The notes beneath the pieces are model-generated. The model ran no database searches, was not told where the DNA came from, and saw nothing but the letters and a program-made list of their open reading frames with translations. From Diphasiastrum complanatum (lineage: Eukaryota; Streptophyta; Lycopodiopsida; Lycopodiales; Lycopodiaceae): a stretch of DNA of 64,000 nucleotides. The position numbers and the translations under genes are program-made. Of the stretch, positions 36,193-48,100 are shown piece by piece; position 1 is the first letter of the stretch; each line of letters opens with the position of its first letter. The stretch spans positions 25,171 to 89,170 of the forward strand of contig MU832064.1 of NCBI GenBank assembly GCA_029204225.1, given 5' to 3'.

Positions 36193-39100
36193 TCCTCCTC
36201 CTACTTCCATTGTTGGCAAAGGACCTCCTATCATGAATGATTGTGAATGCTTATGGATGTTGAATACTTTGTTGCTTCTTTATCCATGCTATCACCATTG
36301 CTTTCTATCTTAGCATAAGCATTCAAGATCCTTGGTTCCCATAACTAAAGATCCATAGCTTCCACCAAGGTTACCAGCCAATTTGAATCGGGCCGATTCA
36401 TCTGGTTTGAGCCGATTCATAAAGCCAGGCCGGTTCGAATTGAAAACGGTTCGAACAGGAAAAAGAAATTTAGATTTGTTTTGGTTTTTTTTTTCAGGTT
36501 CGAACCAGATTTCTGTCCAAACCGGCTCTGAATGATTCAAATGATTTGAACCATGGTTCGTGCTAACTATGGCTTCCACATCCATACATTATAGGTGTTA
36601 AATCCTTGAGAACTCAAGAAATGATCATTAGGATTTGTAGGTAGGATTTATCTTTCATTGCTAACCTTCCTTGGAAGATCAACCTCAAGAGGACAAGATC
36701 TAGAGCCAATGATGCCTAGATAAAGCAAAGAGTAAACCAAGAACTAAAAGTGATCACTCAGGTAACAACCTTAGTTGCGTAAATTTCTTCACTTCCATAT
36801 CTAATCTACCCTCTCCTCATCAAATCGAAGCCTGTAATACAACTGACTACTCACCCAATGTGAAAAGCACAACCCTTTTGACCCCTTAGAAATGCAAGAC
36901 ACAAGGGGGTTGTAAAAAAGGGACTACACTTTCTTGGAGTGGTTGCTAGGGAGATGGTGCTAGTTTAGCAAGGAAGTGATTTGTTTTTCTAAGCATTACT
37001 CATCTTCCCAGTGAATAGTGCAAGGCTGGCTAGCTAGTAAAACAGATCTACTCGCTCGTGGTCTACTTTGCCTACTAAGATTTCTCGCAAACTAGTTCTT
37101 GTTTTTATTGTCATTCCCAAAAGTTCATCCATCTCAGAACTATCCCTAGCAAACAGAACCATTCTACTCTTTCAATTTTATTCGCAAAGATTCCCAAATT
37201 GTTTGGTAGCTTTACTCACTATCAATGTACTACCTTTTGTTGTTCATTTTCTACCTTTGATACCAACAAGCAAGATTATTTTCTACTCCCCATTAGTGAT
37301 TTCTACTCGCCTATTTTGTATCTTTAGTCACATAAAATTGGTTGAACTTGTCTTCCACTTAACTGTTCTCCATTCTACTTGCTTACTGTCAGAATCTAAA
37401 TTTTTCTTGACTATTTTCTCATGTATTGACTGCAACCACAAGAATGATGGTTTAAAATTCATACAATACAATTCCTAATTCAATTGTCTATTGCACTCCA
37501 ATATTCAGGAGCTCTCCAAACTCTGATGGCTAGTGTCTAGAATGATCCACCCAACCGTAGGTGCCCTCTTCTTGAGTCTATCTGATTGCTATTCTGGGCC
37601 CGAGACACATGGTTGCCATGCATGGGTGATCAATCCCCATGGTTCCATGACATCCTTTACCCGCAATCAGTGCGTGCCTCTGAGGCACCACCCCCAAGCC
37701 CCTCCATGGACTTGTGACACCAATGGTCACCCCTGCTAACTGACGGCTAGCTACTCGTCCTACACATCTCCGCTGCTAACGACTAGGTCATAACTCCACC
37801 TACTAACATCCTGTCAGGCGGTCACACCGGGTCACTGCCTGTGATGCACCGGACCCAACCAGTCCCTTGGTGTCCATCTTGGTCACTCCTTGCTAATGCC
37901 ATGGCCCTCAGCCCCTAGTAACTAGTCATGCCAGGACTATGCTAGAGCACAATTGGTATGTATGATCGCATGCAGCTCCTGCTCATGTGTGGGATATCTC
38001 TGTTGTGCTAGCGTCAATTTCTTACTTTCAAAGGCTACTACTCTACCTTCCTGACTCAACACTGCCCCCACGACAATGCCACTAGCATTCGTCTCTAGGT
38101 CGAAAGGTTTATGGGTATTAACAATATTTAGTACTGGAGCTGTGGCAAGAGCCTCCTTCAAGTTGTCAAAACTCTGCTGAGCCTCAACATCCACAATGCT
38201 GTTATTGCGTAGCAACTACCCTGGAATAGTTCATAATGGACTATTGGTAGAACTTGCAAAAGCCTAGGAAAGATTGTAACTAACGAATATCGGCCCGGTC
38301 TTGGCCACTTCTTGACCACAGCCACCTTGGCAAGGTTAACTAAAATACCCTTTGCCATCACTACGTGACCCAAGTACTTTACACGAGTCTTACACAACTC
38401 GGTTTTCTGAGCATTGGCATACAAGAGCGTTTCTTGTAGCTTGCCAAATATGGTTTGGAGATGAACCTCATGCTCCACCACCGTCTTACAATAGACCAGT
38501 ATGTCATCAATAAAATTGACATGGGTTTAGAAGGCCGTCTTCTGGACGTCTTCCTCACAAATCTGTATCTGATGGTACCCACTTTTGAGATCTATCTTAC
38601 TGAAAATGGTTGCTCCCTACAACACATCCAGTAGATCATCAATCTTGGGCATCAGATCTGTGCTTTATAGTGATTTTATTCAATCCCCTGTAATCCATGC
38701 ACATCCAGAAACTACCATCCTTTTTCTTAACCAACAAAATGGGAGAGGCAAAAGGTGAATAACTAGGACAGACATACCCCAACCCGAGGTATTCCTCCAA
38801 CATCTTCCATACTTCCTCCTCTTTAAGGCTCATCCTATAAGGAGGCCGACATATTGGGCTTGTCCTTGGAATGAGCTCAATACGATGCTCCACATTCCGT
38901 CTAAGCGGCAACTCCACTAGCATGCTATCAATCAACAAATGTTTGAACTCTGTTCGGATGGATCTTTATAGCTAAGTTGTTGGATCACCTCTGATCTGCT
39001 GAGGTAAAGCATAATTTATATAAGACGTTAAATAAGATGAAGTTGCTTTTGAATTATTAGCTTGTGGGTTTATTGGTAAATTACAAAACTGCTCATTCAC

Positions 39101-42100
39101 ATTTACCAAATAACATAACCACACATACTACAAGTCCATCTTCTTTATTTGCAAACAAATAATAAGAGGGCCCTATATAGATGGCGTCTCCCCCTACAGG
39201 ACATGAATTAAACCCTCATGCCTGAAAACATACTCATGCAAAAGGAAATCTATAGTGGGCTGCTTACTTGCATGCCACCGCTTCCTAGTACAACGTCGAA
39301 CTTGGCTAACTTGGTGATCTCAAAGCCTAGCTTCTCAGAGTAAGTGTGAATAGTAAGCAGCACCTAAGAGACTCTTCGATCCCACACCTCTATGCCCTTA
39401 CCATCTGGCATCTCAACTGTATACCGTAATTCAGAAGGCACAATAGCCAAGTTAAGCTTCTTCACCGCACGAGAGTCGATAATATTATGTGAGGAGCCAT
39501 TGTCGAATAATACAAGAACATCTCGACGTTCCAGCTTCCCCCTCATCCGTATCAGCTCACTATCCGGAAACTAATACCCGTCTCGTGCCCTTGTGGAAAG
39601 GAAACAAACTGGTGCATCTGGAATAATCTTCCGCACCAAAATGGTTATGACATGCTTGAGCACATGACCAGTGTCGAACTCTAAAGAACACAGGAGGTCA
39701 GATACCACAGTCAGGGTCGTGTCCAGTAGTGTACAAGGGCAAGAAAGTGTGAGTAGTGTGCCCCGGCACGGTCCACAGCCATGGCGGGCCTAACACAGCC
39801 TAGGGACCCTGTCAGCAGGATAGGGCCCCATGCAGTCGGCCACGACAGAGCCATGTGGCCGACACTTGGCAGTTTGCATGCTACCAGGTCTCACACTGGG
39901 CCAGGAGGGGTGTTACGAGCACGTGACCAATGCCGAACCCTAGAGAACACAGAAGGTCAGATACCACAGTCAGGGTCGTGTCCAATGTACACGACCAACA
40001 GGGCAAGACAGTGTGAGTAGTGTGCTCCAGCACGGTCCATAGCCATGGCGGGCCTAACACAGTCTAGGGACCCTGTCAGCAAGATAGGGCCCCCAGTTGG
40101 GTCCCGACGTGCAGTCGGCCACGTCAGTGCCACGTGGCCGACACTTGGCAGTATGCATGCTACCAATCCTCACACTGGACTAGGAGGGGCTTACTCTAGG
40201 CAAGGTTGGGAGGATCAGTTAGTGTTTGCCCTACTATGGTGTTAGGATCTATTACACTGGTATCAGGTGCTGGAGGATATGCTTCATGCATACGTCAGCA
40301 AGAAGCAGACTAATTGGGAGGAGTATCTCTCGATATTAGAGTTTGCTTATAACAGTACTAAACATTCAGCTACGGGATACAGCCCATTTATGCTGATGTA
40401 TGACTTTCAGCCACGCTCACCCACAACTATAGGGTTTAAACAAGAAAAAGTTGAAGCAGCCAGAAACTTTTTAGAAGACCTAAACCAGATGATAGAACAT
40501 GCTAAGCGTAGCATTAGGCAATCCCAGGATCGAGCTAGGCATTATGCAGATCCACACAAACGGGATGTGCACTTCTCCGCTGGTGAGAAAATCTACTTGA
40601 GAGTCCCAGTTGACTCTAAAACCCTCAAATCAGGAGTGTGTGCTAAGTTGTCTCCTAGGTATTGTGGTCCCTTTACCATCAGTAGGAGATTAGGCAAGGT
40701 CACCTATGAACTAGAACTCAAACACAGTAGTAAGGTTTTTTCAGTCTTTCATGTAAGTCAATTACGAAAAGCCTTAACCAGATCAGAAAATCTGAGTGTT
40801 CTAGTTCTCCCATTGGATTCTCAGCAATACCGAGAATACCTGGTCAAGTGGAATGATCAGCCTGTTGAGAATGCCACTTGGGAAAGAGGCAGCGTCCTTC
40901 GCAAGGTTTTTCCAGACTTTGTCTTAGAGGACCAAGACGGTTCTTAAGGTGGAGGGAGTGTTACGAGCACGTGACCAGTGCCGAACCGTAGAGAACACAG
41001 AAGGTCAGATACCACAGTCAAGGTCGTGTCCAGTGTACACGACCAACAGGGCAAGACAGTGTGAGTAGGGTGCTCCAGCACGGTCCATAGCCATGGCAGG
41101 CCTAACACAGTCTAGGGACCCTGTCAGCAGGATAGGGCCCCCAGTTGGGTCCCGACGTGCAGTCGGCCACGTCAGTGCCATGTGGCCGACACTTGGCAGT
41201 ATGCATGCTACTAGTCCTCACACTGGACTAGGAAGGGCTTACTCTAGGCAAGGTTGGGAGGATCAGTTAGTGTTTGCCCTACTGTGGTGTTAGGATCTAT
41301 TACACTGGTATCAGGTGCTGGAGGATATGCTTCGTGCATCGTCAGCAAGAAGCAGATGAATTGGGAGGAGTATCTCTCGATATTAGAGTTTGCTTATAAC
41401 AGTACTAAACATTCAACTACGGGATACAGCCCATTTATGCTGATGTACGACTTTCAGCCACGCTCACCCACAGCTGTAGGGTTTAAACAAGAAAAAGTTG
41501 AAGCAGCCAGAAACTTTTTAGAAGACCTAAACCAGATGATAAAACATGCTAAGCGTAGCATTAGGCAGTCCCAGGATCGAGCTAGGCATTATGCAGATCC
41601 ACACAAACGGGATGTGCAGTTCTCCACTGGTGAGAAAGTCGACACTTGAGAGTCCCAGTTGACTCTAAAACCCTCAAATCAGGAGTGTGTGCTAAGTTGT
41701 CTCCTAGGTATTGTGGTCCCTTTACCATCAGTAGGAGACTAGGCGAGGTCACCTATGAACTAGAACTCCCACACAGTAGTAAGATTTTTCTAGTCTTTCA
41801 TGTAAGTCAGCTACGAAAAGCCTTAACCAGAACAGAAAATCTGGTAGGGGACAGTGTTCTAGTTCTCCCATTGGATTCTCAGCAACCTCCACATGAACCA
41901 GAGGAGATTCTTGATAGTAGAGAGACGCAGACTCGTCATACTCTATACCGAGAATACCTGGTCAAGTGAAATGATCAGCCTGTTGAGAATGCCACTTGGG
42001 AAAGAGGCAGCGTCCTTCGCAAGATTTTTCCAGACTTTGTCTTAGAGGACCAAGACGGTTCTTAAGGGGGAGGGAGTGTTACGAGCACGTGACCAGTGCC

Positions 42101-45100
42101 GAACCCTAGAGAACACAGAAGGTCAGATACCACAGTCAGGGTCGTGTCCAGTGTACACGACCAACAGGGCAAGACAGTGTGAGTAGTGTGCTCCAGCACG
42201 GTCCATAGCCATGGCGGGCCTAACACAGTCTAGGGACCCTGTCAGCAGGATAGGGCCCCCAGTTGGGTCCCGACGTGCAGTCGGCCACATCAGTGCCACG
42301 TGGCCGACACTTGGCAATATGCATGCTACCAGTCCTCACACTGGGCTAGGAGGGGCTTACTCTATATCAGGGAGTAGGCAAGGTTGGGAGGATCAGTTTG
42401 TGTTTGCCCTACTGTGGTGTTAGGATCTATTACAAGGGGCTTGCTCCATGTCATGGAGTAGGCAAGGTTGGGTGGAGGAGTTAGTGTATGCCTTACTGTG
42501 GTGTTAGGATCTATTACACTGGTATCAGAGCCATCTCCTTCTTTCGGAGTTTAGTAGCAGCAGTAGAGAAAGCTATCGGAAGACTCAGATTCTCAGAAAA
42601 GCATAGAGGAGGAAAATCGCTGTAGGAACAGCTTTCAAACCCTTGAAATTTGCTGGGAATTTACAGTTGTACGAAGCACAGTTCTTAGTACAGGTCAGTC
42701 GCTGGAAAAGCAGCTATTCATCTCTCTGTAAAGAGTATTTTGTTTTTAAAAGAGCTCCAACTGATGAAGCTTGGAGAATTCGGAAAGCAGCTTACCTTTA
42801 TTGATTCTGCTGGCAGGTGGTGGCAGAAATTGCTCAAGACAGAGCATAAACTAAGGGTCATAAGGGAAACCTCTATGCCAGCTGTGATTTTAAAAACCTG
42901 ATTTTTCTCAAAATTTATTATTTGTCCTTGAAAGCTTTTTTGTTTTATGGCCTGGATCTTTTAGCTTAAAAGTACAGGGTTTGTTGAAAATTTATGTATT
43001 TCTACCCAATTGTTTTTGTGTCTGGTACTGCGCCATGTCTGCTATTCCAAGTAAACTATCCTGGTTTTCAGAAGACCTTGTCAATGAAACATGCAAAGGC
43101 CACCACTACATCAGAGTAACATGCAATTCATCCTACTACCGAGTGAAAGCAGGTAGTCTTGTGTGGGAGCAAAGATGAAACGTGTCCTGATTTGTGCTGC
43201 CAAGTGTAACGACAAGATATGCGAACCAAAAACCCTCTACTTTAGGCAATCAGAATGTCTTTATTGATTCTTGCCATCAGCCTCTAAAGCCTCTGGCATT
43301 CCTTCCAATAGTTAATCTTGCAGTCCAGTCAAATAATTTCAGTGATTTTGTTTTCCAGAAAAGAGGTGCATGGATAGAAGCTAACCAGAGGATGTTGACA
43401 ACTTGCTTTTTAGGCCTGCCTCGAAAGTCGTCGTTTTTCTTGTGCTCCAAAATCCACATTACCAATCCAGTGAACAGGAAAAATGCAAGTGTTGTCAACC
43501 ACATTGCTGGCGTAAATGGGCGCATAAAGGCCCATGCATCGGAAGCACTTTGCTTGGTAGGCACCAGCACCACCAGCCCAGATGTTGCATAAGGCTGGGT
43601 AAAGTCTACAATCCTGGTACGGCTTGCTGTAATGGCTACATCCCCCACAACTGCATCAAAATCCTAAACATTCAATTTGTGAGAGACTGCCAAGTTCCCT
43701 GAAACCAAAAGATCTATGAATGTAAAATAAACCAATTGAGAACAAGTCAAATTCAGTTTCATATTTCCAAAGACCGAGGCATCTACCTTTGTTACTATTT
43801 TCTGGACAAGATCATCATAATGTGGATTCTCGTTGCCAGTTCCAAATGGCCTAAATATGTAGTCAACAGAGTAAGGCAAAAGTAGGCAAGCGGCCCTAAA
43901 TACATCAATGCAAAATCCTGTAACTGTTATGTTCTGTGCATCTTGTCTGACTCCAACAAATTCCTTGTAGCCTACTTTGTTTGGCACACCAATCACCAGG
44001 GATTTTCCTGTCCTTGCAAATGTCCACCCTCTTGGAACCTCAATGCTACCTCCTGGCCAGATGATATCATCAAGTGCTTGTGTATTGTTGTTTTGCAGTA
44101 CAGTGGGGGTTCCTTGCTCCATATGGGAAAGGGGAACACTTGAGAGTCCGGTCTTATTATTCCAGTAGCCCACTGCACGAGCATCCTTTCCAACCATGTT
44201 CACAATTTTCAGAGCTGAATTTATAAGATCTCCTCTATCGTCAAACTGTATCTTTCCAGTGATGCCTGTGAAATTGGCCCGAAGAATGCTCTGCAGTAAG
44301 ACTGACCCATTTTGTAAAACCTTGAGATTGGCTAAATCCGTTTGTCCTCCTGCATCATCAGAAAAACGTTGTGATGGCAACACTGCAATCTTGAGGTTTT
44401 GATTAAGAAAAATATCTAATCCTTTTGCTATGGTCCAAAGAGAATCATATGCATACAATCCATATGAACTGACTGCCGCAAGTGTGGTGCTATTTGTCTC
44501 ATTCAACACTGATTTCTTCCATTGATCCATGAACATTTGTAGTTGAGGAGACTTGGGTATGTCACTACAAATCCCTATCACCCCTTGCACTGACGTTACA
44601 AACTCGTCATCAAGGAATATTGTGTCCAGTACACTAGCTGTTGCCTCTGTGACAATCCAAACAAAACCACTATTCATCATGCCTATATTGTAAGCTTCAA
44701 TGAACAATCTCCGGCTGAAACTTGCAGACATATGCACTATAAAAACTCTAGATCCCTGCTGGGTCAATTGCAGTAGCACTGTTTCAATATCACTCCTAGC
44801 TATGCCCGGATCCAATCCTTCCTTTTGTACAATTCTAACACCAGTCCCTGAAAGTGGATCATCTAGAGCATCAATGCCACCAGTTCCCAAGTCCTTAGAG
44901 TACAAGGCCACCACTTCTCTCCAACCAAAATTATGAATTATATCAGCAATAGCATCCATTTGTAGTCTGTCGCTGTGTGCCAGACGAACAAAATAAGAAT
45001 ATTGATCCTGTGAAAGTGATGGATCTGTGGCTGAAAAGGAGACAAGAGGAATTTGAGAAGCAGCAGCCATTTGTGCCACAAAATGTGATGCCACTGAAGT

Positions 45101-48100
45101 TTGTGGCCCGACTATTGCTACCACGTCTTCTCCAAACAGTTCAATAGCTGCAAGTATGTTTAAGTGCTGTAAGAAGGCTTGTGCGATTCCAAAGGTGATA
45201 ACTTTCACTTTCTCCCTATCAACAATTTACTAGCCCACATGATTTTATGAATGCTGGAAAGTCTACAGGAGAAAACTCTTGTCATAAAGCAATAAAAGAG
45301 ACAAATTTAGGAACAAAACAGGTTGTTTTATGCAAAAGATAAAAGTAAGACAATCTGATCAAGGGCATCTTTGAGTTGCGCATGTGAACCACACTCGTAA
45401 GTAGATAGTCAGAGATAGGTCCAGGCTTGCCAGTCAATGAATAATCTAATCCCTACTGGAATACCGTAACAACATGTGTAACTGCAAAATGCAATATCCT
45501 CAGGAAATGGCAGAATCTGTTAGGTCAACTTAAGTCTTGTTTTGAATTGAAAGAAGCATCTTCTGCAGGTACATGACGATCTGAATTTCGGGAGGAAAGC
45601 CACTGTAGATATCACACATTCGTCCTTCCTGTTAGTTCATGGTTTCAGACCATGGTGACACTTCACAGTCAGCTGACATGTTAGTTAGTTGGTTAAATAG
45701 TTTTTGTTTTTGGTTTTTGGCATACATGCTTTATGCTAGTGCTCGATGTCATGTGACACATATAGACGGTTACGTGTAGCTTTTGTACACACGTCATAGT
45801 AAGACGTCATGCTACGGTTGTTGGCGTGAATCCTATTCGGGGCGTGAAACAGCATACCTATATGTACTGTGAATATGGATCAATAACCACGCTTTTTGCA
45901 AATTGTGATTGCTTGTTCTCTTTTCGTAATGTGGTCTTGTCTGAATTCAAGGATCGAATGACAAATTGTTGTTTGCACTAGAACATCTGTCTTGTCCTCA
46001 TAGATCAGAAAATCGTTGGTCGACACTTGGATTCACAATGGTTACGGGCCCACGTACCCAGTAAATTGCTGTACGAAATCAGTGACTTGACGTATTGCTC
46101 AAGCGAGAAGGATCGAGAGGAGGCTATGAAGCTCGCAGAGATGGAAGTTATAAAGTCCTCAAGCCAAGGATCCTATTCTAAGCATGCCAATCACAAGCAA
46201 CACAAGGGAACCAGATGGTGGACAAACCCCCATGCTATGGATCAATCACAAAGAGAAGTGTGGATGACATCCTCGTCTACCGCAAAACGAGGAAGGAGCA
46301 TCTAAAACACCTCAGAAAGGTGTTTCGACTGCTCAGAAAGCATAAGCTTTATGCTAAACAATCCAAGTGTGAATTCTTTGTTGAAGAAGTAGCATATTTG
46401 GGTCACATTATCTCGTCAGAGGGGATTACGATGGACCCGAATAAGGTTAAAGCCATACTCAATTGGCTGAGACCTCAGAATATTTTAGAACTTCAGATCT
46501 TTCTTGGTTTGGCGGGATATTACAGACGATTTGTCAAGGAATATGCTCAGAAAGCAGTTCCCATGACAAATCTTCTTAAGGGGGAGGGAAAGGAGTTCAT
46601 TTGGGAGTCCGCACAGCAGGAGAGCTTTGATGCTCTCAAAACAGCCTTAGCTACAGCACCGGTTCTAAAAGTCGTCGACCCCAATCATTTGTGGTCGAAA
46701 TAGATGCTAGCGACTTTGCAGTTGGTGCTGTGCTACTCAGAGTGGACGACTAGTTGCGTTCGAGAGTAAAAAACTCGAGCCAGCTCAGACTAGGTACAGT
46801 GCCTATGAAAAGGAACTCTTTTCCATAGTCCATGCCCTTAAGACTTCGAGGTATTATTTGTATGGTGCCAACTTTGAGGTCCTGACAGACCATGAGAGTC
46901 TCAGATACCTTTGCAATCAACCTAAGTTTAGAGGTCGGAAAGCTCGTTGGGCAGAGTTGATGCAAGAGTTTGATATGTCTATCAGATACAGACAGGGAAA
47001 ATTCAATATAGTAGCAGATGCCCTTAGCAAATTGCCTATGATAAACGAGTTGAGTTTTACTCAGATTCGTAATGAGTTACTCGAGTCCTTGAGAGGGAAG
47101 TGCCAGCATGATGCATTCTTCTCTACTATCTGGAACTCAGTCCAGAGCAGACAGTTACAGACTTCAGAACTAGTTCCCGGGGCTGGTGCCAGTTCATCCA
47201 AGAATACGGCAGCTTCCATTGAGGATGATGATGAGTCCGAGTATACGTCGTCAGATGATGTTGAGGATTCTGAGCCTGTATTACCCAAGCAAACCCCAGT
47301 GGTTGAAGGTCAGTTGACTCAAGGATTCAAATGGAAACAATATTCCATTCAGGATGAGAACTTGCTCTATAGAGATAGAGTATGTGTCCCCGATTCAGAG
47401 GATTATAGGCAGCAGGTCCTATATGAATGTCATGACAATCCTAGTGCGGGACACCCAGGCATACAGAAGACCTATGAGCTTCTTCGTAGGCAATTTTTCT
47501 GGCCCAGTATGAAAAAGGACGTCCAACAGTATGTAACCAGTTGCCAGAAATGTCAAGTAAACAAGGCAGAGCGTTTAAAGGCAAGAGGGTTGTTGTAGCC
47601 CTTAGAAATACCAGCTGGTAAATGGGAGAGTATCTCCATGGATTTTATAGTAGGCCTGCCTAAAACCCAAAAGGGTAATGACGCTATATGGGTCACAGTT
47701 GACCGTCTGACCAAAATGGCTCATTTTATTCCGACCAAAACAACCGTTAGAGCTCCAGGGTTAGCGAGGTTGTTTGTAGACGGGCTATTTAAATTGTACG
47801 GTCTACCTTCCGGCATAGTCAGCGACCGGGACAGTAAGTTTACTGGTTTTTTATGGACGGCAGTATTCCATCATTTCCATACTAAACTTAATATGAGTAC
47901 CACCGACCATCCACAGACGGACGGTCAAACAGAGAGGGTAAATCAGGTGCTGGAGGATATGCTTCGTGCATACGTCAACAAGAAGCAGACTAATTGGGAG
48001 GAGTATCTCTCAATACTGGAGTTTGCTTACAACAGTACCAAACATTCAGCTACGGGATACAACCCATTTATGCTGATGTACGATTTTCAGTCACGCTCAC

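Larger units (their letters stand above)
39911..42434 (+). mobile_element. Tandem LTR-int-LTR-int-LTR array of a deleted gypsy derivative
   Basis: Three LTRs (39911-40256, 40959-41304, 42077-42434) separated by two internal segments (40257-40958, 41305-42076). The flanking target-site duplication is AGGGG (39906-39910 and 42435-42439). Both internal segments begin with the same junction: the primer-binding site TGGTATCAG fused to integrase coding sequence GTGCTGGAGGATATG. In the longer element (47941) this reads aatcag|gtgctgg, so the deletion endpoints share ATCAG. Both segments end with the polypurine tract. The array is therefore one insertion of an internally deleted element, expanded by unequal LTR recombination. 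Confidence 0.93.
39653..42518 (+). repeat. Older gypsy 3-family LTR, split by the tandem array
   Basis: Left part 39653-39910 (diverged LTR up to ...gccaggAGGGG) and right part 42435-42518 (AGGGGcttgctcc ... CTATTACA) together make one complete LTR. The primer-binding site at 42520 follows, so this is the 5' LTR of a further element. The array 39911-42434 lies between the two AGGGG copies. Confidence 0.88.

Noticed and set aside
39653-39910. A separate truncated LTR, possibly from priming at an internal purine run aggagggg
   Set aside because: The missing 3' end is present at 42435-42518 and AGGGG is duplicated on both sides, so it is one LTR split by an insertion.
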